Shown piece after piece: positions 24,073 through 35,539 of a stretch of 64,000 nucleotides of DNA (positions within the stretch are counted from its first letter, which is position 1; each line of letters opens with the position of its first letter). This DNA comes from Whalleya microplaca (Eukaryota > Ascomycota > Sordariomycetes > Xylariales > Xylariaceae): positions 372,001 to 436,000 of the forward strand of contig MU385729.1 in NCBI GenBank assembly GCA_022497155.1, given 5' to 3'. The translations under genes and the position numbers were made by a program. Under the pieces are notes generated by a model. That model worked only from the letters and a program-made list of their open reading frames with translations, had not been told where the DNA came from and searched no databases.

Positions 24073-27000
24073 ATGGCAAAGACAGATGGCGATTTGGACC
24101 CACTATGGCAAGACCTCGACTGGTGAGTGCATTAGGTCTCTTGGGTCTCTTGTTTCGCATACTCAGGCCGTTCAGGGCGGAGCCTTTGCCGATGCGGTCC
24201 GGTGGTATGGCTAAAGCAGGTCGCTAACTTGGGAGAACAGGGCCATTGGTCAGATGCTGATCATGGGATGGGATGGTACTGAAGTGACGCCTCAAATCAA
24301 GAATCTAATCGAGAACCACCACTTGGGCTCCATCATCCTCACAGCTAAGAATCTCAAATGTATACACCGCTGAAAGCCACATAAGGCTCTCGAACGCACG
24401 TGACGAGTGGACACTAACTACATGATATATAGCTGCTGAGCAGACTGCATCTCTAGTCCAGGAACTTCAGACGATAGCTCATCAAGCTGGGCATCCTACA
24501 CCACTGTTGATTGCTCTCGACCAGGAGAATGGAGGAGTCAATAGCCTCTTCGATGAAGCTTACATCTGCCAGTTTCCCAGCGCAATGGGAATTGCTGCCA
24601 CGGGAAGTCCGGAGTTGGCATACGACGTAGCAAAAGCTACGGCCACCGAGGTCTCAGCTGTTGGTGTCAATCTCATCCTAGGTCCAGTTTTAGACGTGTT
24701 GACAAATGCTCGGCACCAACCTCTTGGGGTACGAGCTACCGGAGATGACCCCCAAGAAGCATCACAATTTTGTATCGCCTCAATCAATGGCTTCAAGGAT
24801 GCCGGCGTCGCCACTTGTGGGAAACATTTCCCATCATATGGAAACCTTGACTTCCTAGGCTCGAGCCTGGATATGCCTATTATTACTCAGACTCTAGAAG
24901 AGCTTAGCCTTAGTGCCCTTGTTCCCTTTCGAAATGCCATTGGTGCCGGCCGTCTAGATGCCATGTTCGTTGGTGGGTGTGGTATACAAAATGCCGGCAT
25001 GAACGTCATGCATGCCTGTCTTTCAGACCAAGTTGTCGATGATCTCTTGAGGAATGAACTAGGATTCAAAGGCGTTGCTATTTCTGAATGCCTGGAGATG
25101 CAGTCGCTTATCCAGGAGTACGGAGTCAAGGGAGGGACTGTCATGGCTGTCGAAGCTGGCAACGATCTAGTGCTGTTGTGCCGAGCTCATGATGTCCAAC
25201 TTGAGGCCATTTCTGGGCTGAAGTTAGGTATCGAGAACGGCATCATTTCGAAAGAGCGCATCTTTACTTCTCTGAGACGAGTGCTGCGGATAAAGAGCGT
25301 GTGTACGTCTTGGCAGAAGGCTTTGAATCCCCCAGGACTGCCTTTATTGTCCAAAATACATCCATCACACCTTGCACTCTCCCGGAAGGCCTATGACCTA
25401 TCTATCACAGTCGTAAGGGATAAAGAGAACTTGCTTCCGCTTTCCCAGAATCTGCTCCAAGAAGAGGAAATTTTATTATTGACCCCCCTAGTGAAGCCCT
25501 TACCAGCTTCTGCAGCCACCAAAAGCCTCATGGAGAAGGGGGCTACTAAATCCTCGTCTTTGCACGAGAAATGGGCCCATCAGCAAGATCGCGGTGCAAT
25601 TATGAGTGGAGAGGGTGTCTTCCGAGAGTTGGGAAAATCAATCGCACGGATACGAAACGGCAAGCTTCTTCACACATCCTATACAGCCAATGGTCTCAGA
25701 CCAGGTCAGGAACCTCTACTTTCACCCCTGCGATGAATTCAAACTAACTAATTCCTAGTGCACGAGAATCTAATCAACAGAGCCTCCGCAATCATTATAG
25801 TAACCGCTGATGCTAACCGAAATCTATACCAGTCTGGCTTCACAAAGCATGTAGCAATGATGTGTCACATGCTTCGAGGGACTGGCCAGAAGAAATCACT
25901 TATTGTGGTTGCGGTGAGCTCTCCATACGACTTTGCAATGGATAAGTCAATTGGAACGTACGTTTGCACCTTTGATTTTACCGAAACGGCCATGGCCTCC
26001 CTTGTACGCACTCTGTACGGCGAGATAGTCCCTCAAGGCTCAATGCCAGGGACGATGAGGAAAAGCAAGAAGGTTTCTAAGACAAGACAACAATGGCTCG
26101 TCGAGAATTACAGTCGTGATCGAGACAGCACCGGCCTTGACGAGCTGTTGAAGACATTGGCCCGCTCAAGCACTCCAAGCCTGCCATACCTCACCGCAAG
26201 TGCCCATTCGTTCGAGCTGTTCAATCCGAAGGTGGAGGAGGCTCACTTCGTCGTCCGAAATAGCAGCACGCAAGCATTATATGGATTTGCTGCTACCTAC
26301 TTCAGCAAAGGTGTTGGTGCTATCGGGGCGATCTTCGTCGACCCGGCTAAACGGAATGTCTCCATCGGCAGGTCATTGCATCGTCGAGCAATGCGAGCCT
26401 TACTTCAGAAGAAGGGACTCAAGAGAATCCAGCTTGGAACTACCTTTCCTGGAGTCTTTCCAGGGGTGCCTGTTGACGAAGGAGGAAGTAATAAGAGCTG
26501 GTTTGACAATGTCGGGTGGGACACGCAGTTCCCAAAGAGGTTGACGAACATGATAATTGAAGACCTCGGGGCCTGGACTGCGCCCGAGGGTCTTCTGCAG
26601 AGTATTCAGCGAGCGAGCATTAGCTTTGACCTGATACACGGACTCGACAATGCCGAATCCGTGTTGAACCATGTAGCTACCCATGCAGGGCCTGAAGTCG
26701 TGGAACTCTACAGATTTGCGCTACAAGAAACGAATACCAGTGGGGTGGTACGAGCAAAGAGCGCGGTGGATGGTCTGCTAGGAACGGTTGTCATCTGTAC
26801 AGCAGCAAGCCACTTGTCGACGTATATCCCTCCGCTTCATTCGGCTGGCGGCGAAGATATTGGTGGCATCATTGCGCCAATAGTGCCTTCCACAGCACAT
26901 TCAACACTTATTCTACAGGGACTAGCATTCATGGGTGTGAGGCAGAACAAGGCACACAAGTCGACAAAAAGCGTGCTTAGCTGGGTATGTCATCCGCGCC

Positions 27001-27151
27001 CCGTACAACTCACTACCTAGTTTGCTAACGAATCCAGGTTCTTGACGAGTTTCATGAGGCTGTGGCTGCTATGGGCTTCGACATTCAACAGACATTTGAC
27101 GAGATCACGAATTCACCAGAACATGTAAAGCTCACCTTACAAGGGTTCTAA
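24073..27151 (+). CDS. nag3: GH3 beta-N-acetylglucosaminidase fused to GNAT acetyltransferase-like domain
   Basis: Predicted 926-residue two-domain protein. The N-terminal half is a family-3 glycoside hydrolase of the NagZ type, and the C-terminal half resembles GNAT N-acetyltransferases. No signal peptide, so probably cytosolic, acting on GlcNAc oligomers taken up by the cell. Exons 24073-24122, 24241-24359, 24433-25704, 25759-26984 and 27038-27151; all joins keep frame. GH3 signs: ALDQENGGVNSL, KHFPSYGN (187-194), VGGCGI, GFKGVAISECLEM. Compared with bacterial NagZ (KHFPGHGD and SDDLxM), the catalytic His-Asp pair reads Tyr192/Asn194 and the nucleophile position reads Glu275. I believe this is shared by fungal relatives, but it needs alignment. 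GNAT signs: IFVDPAKRNVSIGRSL (about 672-687), the acetyl-CoA-binding R..x.IG segment. It sits between the deacetylase and the Ndt80-like gene. The name nag3 follows the Trichoderma usage for this cluster member. Confidence 0.88.
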
Positions 27152-28653
27152 CGCACACGCACCTGCTAACTGAAAAGTTGTAGTGGTCTGATTTGAATTG
27201 AGACAACTGCGCCTGCCTTCGCCTCTTGATCTGTAAGGTTATTTCGTAAATGATGTTTCATGGGCCACACCATGCGTGCGTTCCTATATCACAAGAGAGT
27301 CAAGGCCGCAAGGGAAAGGGGAAGGGGACATAGGTAAAGTATGTCCGACTCCTACAACTTTCAACACATGTTCCCATCCTGTTATTTTATATTCGGGGTT
27401 AGCGAAACGGCGTTGCAGTCTTGGGACATCTATTTTGTCCAATCAGGAATCGGCTATCTCTCAGCTTTGAATCCTAAAACGCATTCCCGATGAAATCAAT
27501 CGGCTGAGCCCCACGCTCTTCAGTTACAGTACAAGTGACCTACAGAGAGACTATACATAGTCGCTCCACGATCTATTCTTGGGGTAACATGGACTGACTG
27601 ACAGGCCTTCCGGTTGCATATTCAACGTAATTGACCACATTGGAGAAGACAGATATGGAACCAAGTAACTTTAGCTGGGTTTTTCTTTTCTTTTCTTTTT
27701 TTACTAATCCGATGATAAAAGCGTGTGTAGCCAGTGGTGCTGTCGATTATGAGCTAGGCTCTGATCAGCCTATCACCCCCACCTATAGTGTCTTTTCTAG
27801 AAGGTGGGAATAGGGCTTCTGCAGCACCCACCCTCTACAACGCTCTATAAACGTAGGGCCGATAAACCCCAGACTTCCTATCAAATCAAGCCTGCAAGTG
27901 TAGGCAATAGCAGGCTATCAGTCCCCGGGCTTGCGTGGTATTATTTCACCTTGCGCCTATCTAAGATACTACATGAACATGACGGTAATGTCATGTATGT
28001 ATGTAGGTGTGTGTGCACTTGATGGCTCCTCGGAATGGAACAGCGTCGCTGACCTGACCTGACCTTAACGCCGACCTGGGGGCGTTAGGGGGCGTTGTGA
28101 ACTTGGAGGGTGAGCTGATCGTTGCAGTAGTGGATGAGTTTGTGGTTTGTGAGATTGTGAGAACTGGTGAGCTGCCAGGCAGTCAGGCCAGGCCAGGCCA
28201 CGGCTCATATACCTGTCGTAGAACCCTTACATACTGCCCCTACATACATACATACTATGTACTAGCAGCAGGCTCTACTATGTATGTATTGCGCACAAGG
28301 CTCTACAGTACATACAAGTAGTTAGCGAAGCGGGTTCCCCATCCTTCGTTCAGGTCTCCACCCCCCTGGCCCCAATCTTTTCGAGCCTCCGCTTCCGCTT
28401 CCGCTACCCCCCGTCCGTCTACCTAATTTTCTTCATTGATTATTGCACCTCCTAATCTCCACCCCAGGCCGCTGCCAACGGTCCAAAGCCTTGAGTTCGG
28501 AGCAGTCGCATTCAATCATAACTCGCCTGTACGGAACTGTATGCCTTGTCGCATGGATTGAGCGCCCCCTCGAGCTCTGTCGCTACAAGTCAACGTCAGC
28601 AGCTCGAACGGAACGGAGACGTCTAGGTGAGGGTAGAAGCCCTTAACAATGCA
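27152..28653. other. upstream region of the Ndt80-like gene, no gene seen
   Basis: 1.5 kb between two genes on the same strand. It contains ATG-poor, stop-rich sequence, a TACATACATACATACTATG / CTACTATGTATGT inverted-repeat pair near 28241-28290, and CT-rich leader sequence just before the start. Confidence 0.5.
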
Positions 28654-30518
28654 ATGGCAACTTTCAACTCTATGCCGGCGCTGCAGCCAGGCAGCCCGGG
28701 CGAAGCAATGGGGATGAACGTCATGGCCAACTCCGGCCTGGCCATGGAAGGGTTTGAACCTGATCTGAATTTTGACGAGTCTATGCTGTAAGCTTCTCAC
28801 ATTGTCCTCGTTGGTGGCTGGCGCATCGCCTTAGTCTGGTGGAACGGCTGGAATGCAGCGCCGCCGAGTGGTGTGCCATGAAAGAGATGAATAGGAGACT
28901 ACTGCGATTATATACTGAGACACAAAGCAGAGAAAATGTCAATGGCAACTTACCACTACCATTTACTCCCTCTTACGATTTCGAGACATTTTCTACCACC
29001 TTCGAAGATCCTTTTAACTACTCTAGACCGTACGAGGCCGCGCCGCACCCCGAAGACATCCACGATGAGGAAGCCTCGCCGCACCAGCCCGACGACAAGC
29101 TTCTCGGCTTCTCAACAACAGTTGTGAAGGCCTCTCCTCTAGACGATGCGCTGGGTACATATTCTGAAGTCAACATGTCCGCCGAGCTCTACGGCATGTT
29201 TTTCGTCGCCGAAGACGTATTTGGCGGTGAGACAAGCGGCCGCCCTCTAGAGCTGACGTGTTACCGGCGGAATTTATGGCAATGCTCGGGCCAGATCACC
29301 ATGCCGCGTCACTGCACGCAGGTCTTGAACGAGCAAGGGCGTGCTATACCGATATTGGAGTTTTATGTTTCTATATCCGCCATCGAGAGCATCGAGGGAA
29401 AGTCGACTGAGATAATATCCATTCCCTGGAAGAGCAGCAATCCGGCCCTCGGTGAAGGGCAAGAAACAAGAGTTGCTAGCGCACCGCCCAAGATCGCACT
29501 AGATCTGAGCGGCGGCCAGGATGTCGACGGACACCGCGTCAGCATACCGGTCTCGTGGAAACGGTTGCAGTTCAAGAGCGCAACGGCGAATAACGGCCGG
29601 CGGAAGGGATTGCAACAACACTATGTTGTGCAGATCAGTCTGCTGGGGAAGATGCGGGCTGGCAGTGAGCTGATGAAGATTGCTACTATCCAAAGCGGGC
29701 CAGTGATCGTGCGTGGACGGAGCCCGCGAAACTTTGACAGCAGGAAGGATGTTCCCCTGTCGGGCGACAAGAAGGTTGTCAGCAATACGGAGCGAGCCCG
29801 AACGCATAGTGACGCCAGTGCTACCCCCAATGTCAAGACAGAGCGTTCCGAGTCGTCACAGACCTTACCCCATCACTCATCTTCCAACTTAGGGACCCCC
29901 ACGCCCGCACCGTCCAAGTCGAACGACTGGGCAACGCCCTCGACGCCCGCATATAACGGGCCGTCGGGCTCACAGCCACCTCCGGCCAAGCGGATGGCTC
30001 TCTCGCCGAACATAAGTAGACCGCCCGTACCAGCATGGAACAAGGAGTCTTCGTCCCTGAGCAAGTCGCCGGCGCTAGGCAGCCATGTAAAGAACGCCTC
30101 GTCTGCCGGCCCCTCCGTACCCATCAACCTATCCCTGTCCGAGGACGAGCGCAGCCCCAACAACCGCTCGAACTCCGACTCCCTGCAGAGTCCGAGACTG
30201 CACAGAACGTCCACGAGCCATGGGCACGGCGGCAGCCCTATGGAAGAGGAGGAAGAGCTGTATGAGTACTTCCCGTTGAGCGTGGATGATTGGTAAGTTT
30301 TCCTTCTCCTTCCTCCCTCTGTACCTCCGGTCCACCGCCAAGACTTTCCCATAAGACAAAGAGGTAGCTAGTCAGCTAATCACGGCTTCGCGTCATATAG
30401 GATGCCCCTCGTCGACACGGTATACCGGCCCCACATCGTCCACCACATCGCCGTGCCCCAGGAAATCAAGGCGCAGCAGATCCGGAGCAAATCGAAGCGG
30501 TATTTCTCCGCCGAGTAG
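28654..30518 (+). CDS. ron1: Ndt80/PhoG-like transcription factor (RON1/VIB-1/XprG type)
   Basis: Predicted nuclear regulator with an Ndt80-like immunoglobulin-fold DNA-binding domain. The domain runs from about VVKASPLDDALG to KDVPLSGDKK and includes MSAELYGMFFVAEDVF, ELTCYRRNLWQCSGQ, VSWKRLQFKSATANNGRRKG and the hallmark GPVIVRGRSPRNFDSRKD. Last intron 30293-30400 (108 bp) is clear, and the final exon 30401-30518 ends SKSKRYFSAE. The first intron starts at 28788 (GTAAGC). Its end is uncertain: an acceptor at 28834 gives 569 residues. An acceptor at 28930, preceded by a better branch site (TACTGAG), gives 537 residues and a cleaner protein (SMLENVNGNLPLPF). The second is my preference. RON1 controls the GlcNAc cluster in Trichoderma, and location here favours that role. 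Sequence alone does not separate it from VIB-1/XprG. Confidence 0.88.
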
Positions 30519-31534
30519 GATTAGTAGTATTTATATTATAAGGATAGGAAAAATTCCCATCCTACGCCGGGTTCAGCTGCAGTAACAAGGGGGAAAGGAG
30601 TTTTATCTGCCGGGCTTATACTGTATGGAGATGGAGATGGAGATGAAGAGTAACGATATCGCGCGTATATCTAACCTACCTACCTACCTATGCAGTGAGT
30701 AAGTGAGTGAGGGCGGAGAAAGGAAGAGAGAGACGTGTTGATGACGGCATGAAATAACTTCTGGCGTTTTTTTTTTTGCGTACTTCACTTAGGGAAGGAA
30801 CCTACTAGGAAGGGACGGAGGGAGGGAGGAGGGGAAAGGGGGAAACGAGGAGAAGGGGGGCTGACGGGTCGGCCGGCTGTACCATGAGCATCCAATGTAT
30901 GTCCTTTATTATTATTATTATTACCTCTAGCTGCCTTCGGCATTGTAGTATAGTGGAGAATCCGCCGCGTCATTTTTCAATGGGTTTTATTTTTTGCTTC
31001 TTTTTTTTTTTCGTCCCCAAATTATTAGCTTATTATTCCCTCCCTTGATGAGCTTGCGGGATGCTGCTGGACCGGAAAGGAAAGTAGCTAGCTAGCTTGG
31101 AATATACCCTGATGCTATTCACCCACGTATGTATAAGTGGATAGATAAAGTGGTGCGTCGTGTTGTTTTTGTATCCTGATCGTGAGATTTCTTTGTGTTG
31201 TGTTCATTATGCTATGCTATGTGCTATGTAGGTAGCCCCAAATAAAAAAAACATGCCTCTAAACTCATTCGTGGTTCGCGCGCCTGTTCACCGTATCCAT
31301 GATGTATGCTCAACTGCTGCTGTTGTCTGCGGTCTGCGGATGGTCGAAAGGAGTATATGCTTCGAACTCCTGCCCCTCCCCCCTTTTTCGCTTGACAACA
31401 GACAGTGTGAATGCCGCCCCATACATACATGAGTAAACATATGTACCCCATCGCTAGGTTTTTTTGTTTGATGATGTTTATATACGTTTCGATAGATAAA
31501 TAAATCGATGGATGAGTTGTCATCATCTCTGCTC
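30519..31534. other. convergent intergenic region with simple repeats
   Basis: Between the 3' ends of the Ndt80-like and kinase genes. It holds low-complexity runs only: GGAGATGGAGATG near 30630, poly-T near 30768, ATT repeats at 30907-30925 and another T run near 31000. Confidence 0.6.
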
Positions 31535-33270
31535 TCACTCTAAAGTCTCTTTCGCGTCCGCCGCAGAAGCTAACGCAACCGCAGCGCCGAGGATCGAGCT
31601 CTCAAGAGCGGGGACCAGGTCGATGGCCCCCGGGTACGCGCTGCCAGCCACCAGGCCGTCAAGGTACTGCTGACAGGTCGTGCGGTACGCCGGGTAGTGC
31701 TCGATGACGGAGCCGTTGAAGGCGACCTTGGTGCGCTCCAGCGTGTGCTCGGCCTCGGCCTCCTTCTCCTCTACGGAGGTGTCGGCGTTGAGATTCTCGT
31801 CTTCCGTCTCGTGCCGCAGGTCCCAGAGAGAAAACACGGAGGCGGCGAGAAGAGCCGCGGACCGCCGCGATATCAGGCCTGCGAGAGTGCGGATCGCGCG
31901 CATGTCGGAGACTGTGGGTGGGATTGTGGAGGGGTGGTGCGTGGTGAAGTATGACAGGGCCTTTTCGAGCGTGGGGGATGTGTCACTGCATAAGGGAAAG
32001 AGGGTCAGTTTTTTGCTCAGGGATAGGGAATCTGTGTGTGTCTATGTATGGTGCAGACTTACGCCTCGATTGCAGACAGGGTCTCCGTGTCGAGTGAGTA
32101 CAAGTCCTCTAACGACGGCGGTAGCTGACCGCCCAGGAGCCCCGTCGTCTCTACTGCTTCGACTATGGCAAGTCGGCAGATCTCGCCCAGGTAAAAACCG
32201 GAGATCAGGTGTTCGAAGGGCTGGAACTCAGGCCGCGGGTGAGAGGCATTTAGGAGTTTATCCCAGCGGGTCAGAGGTAGGATATCCTTGCCAAACATGC
32301 CTAACTCCGTGTTCACGATGACGTGGCTGGCCATCTTGAACCAGCTGTCCGGCCGCTTGCCGTACTTGGACCGACTAAGCGCAGATACCGGGAGATGGAC
32401 GGCAATGTTAGTTCCCGTCCCTAGGATCAGACCGAAACGTGTTGTACTATGGACGTAGGCTTGCGATAATAATGTCGCCGAACTGTCGTTCACAATGGCA
32501 GCGAGCTGAACATCCAGTCCTTGCTTCTTGCAGGCGAACTTAATGATCTCGCCCAAGTCTTGGCCTAGTAGGCCGTTGGTTGCAAGAAGCCCCTTACCCA
32601 TTGGGAGAAGAAGCCCGCCACCTAATGATACTTGTCTTCAGGGACCGTGTTAGCGAGGTCGTAACGACGTAACAGCAAGATGCATGGCTTACTCAACGGG
32701 GAAACTCCATGCTAAGCCCATGAGTATCGGACCCTGGCTTTGTGAAACGTCTGTTTGGATGACTTCAGATATCCTCGCAGCCATCCAGTCGAAGAAACTC
32801 ATTCCTTCAAGATTCCTTATCTCTGGTGTGATCTTAAAACTGTCCATTCGAACGATCTCGCTCTCCCGCCCAGTGGCTTCACGACCCCTTAACTCCACCA
32901 AGGCCACCCGCAACGTTGATCCTCCGACATCCAGGGCAAGATATTGACCCCTCTCCTTTCCGGTGGGTAGTAGATGGTTGAAGGACGGAAGCATACATTC
33001 TGCATGCGTGTGTAACCTTTCCCGAAACTGGGACTTGAGATCTGAAGAGTACCTCCTCAACCCGTCCCCCTCAATGGGGCCTAACAAGAGGTCCTCCGCC
33101 TCTCTCAGGAAGTCTTCGATGGTCCTCGACGGGTACACCTTATTGCCATTGACCTGGTGTTCTTTCAACGACTTTGGGCTAATCCAGAATGCAAGCAGCG
33201 CCTGCAGGAAGGATCTTCCCCGGAGGAACGACCTGAAGGCCGCCAAAAACGATCGTCTTAATGTAGTCAT
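31535..33270 (-). CDS. hxk3: hexokinase-like N-acetylglucosamine kinase
   Basis: Predicted 533-residue kinase, probably the ATP-dependent GlcNAc kinase of the cluster (Hxk3/Ngk1 type), making GlcNAc-6-phosphate. Exons 33270-32693, 32635-32063 and 31985-31535; introns of 57 and 77 bp. Hexokinase motifs: phosphate-1 LALDVGGSTLRVALVEL (111-127), sugar-binding WSFPVEQVSLGGG (188-200, created exactly by the first splice), catalytic Asp in IVNDSSAT (Asp243), phosphate-2 LGTGTNIAV and VNTELGMFG. The N-terminus is arginine-rich then hydrophobic (SFLQALLAFWIS), perhaps a membrane or mitochondrial-surface anchor. In-frame ATGs at 33288 and 33342 would lengthen it; 33270 (MTTLRRS) fits best. The sequence between the sugar-binding and catalytic parts diverges from glucose hexokinases, consistent with another substrate, but specificity is inferred from the neighbours. 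Confidence 0.9.
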
Positions 33271-35539
33271 GGCAGATGTGAGTAGTAGCATGACACGGAG
33301 TATTGCTGGTGGGTAAGACTGGGAATAAATTTCAAAATTCATGGAGGCAGCATGGGGTGACTTTTAAAAGGAAGAGGCTTGATATCCAAAACGGGATTCC
33401 TGCCTTCAAGCAACATTCGCCATATACCAATCATAAGAACAATAGAGGGCAATGGGAGCAAAAGAGAGACAAGAGAGGTTTCCTCAGGGCCGCGTCAGGC
33501 TCGTATAGGCAAGAAAAGGCTAGAGCGGAAGAAATGAAACCTGCCGGTCCAATGCGATCTAAACAAGGTGACGCTGCTGGATGGACCAGGTAATGTATGT
33601 ACAGATCCTGAAAAGAACAACTGGGGCCCGGAATAAGAGCACGGGTTCAAGCTCAAGGCTAGGAGGTTACAGCACGAACGAATGGTGCAATATGAGAGAG
33701 TGACACTTAAACAACAACAATAAACGCCTCTGATACGGGAGTGGTTGCTTTGGAAAGCATGTATGTAGGTACGTTGAGATAGACACACACAAAGTGAGGT
33801 GAGAGGAACCCCAGACCCCTGTCTGGTAGAACGTGGCTCGCAGCTACATGTACATACGGACGGATGTGCTTGTCTAACACTTATTACCACCTAACAGAAC
33901 AATAACAGGTGCCTGGCGGTATGGGATGGGATGGGAATGGCTCCAGTTTCCAGTCTACCGCCACCGGCCTAGGCTGGGCAGGTGACTTCTGGGGCCTGCT
34001 TGTCGCTTGCACGTAGTAATAAGGAGGACGACAGGAAAGACGCGAAGATACGGCGCATATTCTGTACCTTAGGTAACAATAACCGGTAATAACAGCGCAA
34101 TAAAGACCAGGATCAGGACATGTTGCGGGCCAATTAGCAGCACTAGCAGAAGAGCGAAGCAACGGTGGAAAGGGAGAGAGGAATAGCAAAGGTGCACAAT
34201 GTCTCACCGTGATGTTCAGTATTCGGGCAGTTTGGTGATGTAACGTTGTAGGCCCCAGAAGGTTGTGAGCCTTCAACGTTTGAAAGCAGTTTAGTATATT
34301 TAAAGGGGTGGAGATCGCCGCACGAGCCACATGGCCTTCTCCGGAACCTAGTCCTAGTGTCAATCGATGGCACCAGCCTGCCAGCTAGAAGCAAATTTCA
34401 GTGCTGCTGAGCTAATAAAGCGAGTTTATAGTTTGATTCCTAACAGCCCTATAAGGTATGTGTGGTTATTCGCTTTGTTACATAGCCCATTGGTTTCGTT
34501 GCTTACGCCACAGATACGGGCCGACAAGATGTGGCTTGAGCAACTGTCGTGCCTAGATTAGCCATTATAGTACATACGTCAATATTAGCGAATCACAAAT
34601 CTTCTTCTCCTGGATCCATCATCTATTTCTCATATCTTCCGTCACCATTAGCCAGCCAACAATAGCGCAGATATTGATTGAATTTCATATGTACGGTCGA
34701 AGAGAAACAACATGACTACATATATCTCAGACGGACGTTTGGTTTCCAAATCCGGGTTGCGGCTCTGTTGGAAACCATTGGCGATGTGGTAGCGTGCATT
34801 GGCTTGCTTTCCAGCGCCATGAACCCGTTGATTAGATCTTACGATAGTAACTTCAATATTTGCCCCACTGCGGGATGTCGAGATGAGACGATGTCAACGT
34901 TTGCATTAGCTCTAACGTCAGAAACCCGTCAGGCTCCTCACTACCACCTCGACTTCACAGCTGTCTACTTGCAGTACATATGTAGAGCATTGACTGACGG
35001 GTCCTCCTCGGTCCCTCGATCACTAAGCGGAACCCAAGATCTCCGTGGACGCAGGTAATGCAATGCCTTGCTACATACCAATACCGGAGGTTGTCTATGA
35101 TGGTTGGCTGGCTGGCTGGGGTCCACGACTCAGGATTTGTGGAGTGACCAACCAGACAGCTCACAGCACCACATGACCTGACACAACCTATCGAGAGGTT
35201 ACTACAACGTTCAAAATGTCTTCCCTAAGCACCCTCCCTAGCTCTTCACAAGTGTGGTTTCTGCTGTCATCGCTTGTGGAGAACCGGCCAAACGTTTCAT
35301 TATCTGGCGTGGCCCGGCGTCATCAGGCCGAGCTTTGCCGGCTTGCCACTATGAAGCTCCCTGCTACCTCTAATAATGAGTGAGCAACCTGTATTTCTCG
35401 AGAAGTCTCGAACTCTTTGCTCTATTTTCTTAGACAATCCCACAAATAGAACTACAAACACCACCAACAGCTCCAACTCTTATCATAGAGGTGCCATCGT
35501 AATATCTACCAACATTTCCCTTTTCGGAACACCAACAAC
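33271..35539. promoter_or_regulatory. divergent promoter region, GlcNAc kinase / deaminase
   Basis: 2.27 kb without a supported gene between two divergently transcribed cluster genes. Three exact CRCAAAW matches to the Ndt80 element core are seen: CACAAAT at 34594-34600, CACAAAT on the minus strand at 35135-35141, and CACAAAT at 35441-35447. The last is about 95 bases before the deaminase start. About one match per 2 kb is expected by chance, so this is suggestive only. Confidence 0.4.

Noticed and set aside
31704..32321. 205-codon plus-strand frame opposite the GlcNAc kinase
   Set aside because: It overlaps two exons and an intron of a well-supported gene and has no domain.
34678..35058. 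126-codon plus-strand frame between the GlcNAc kinase and deaminase
   Set aside because: It looks random in composition and lies in a divergent promoter region.
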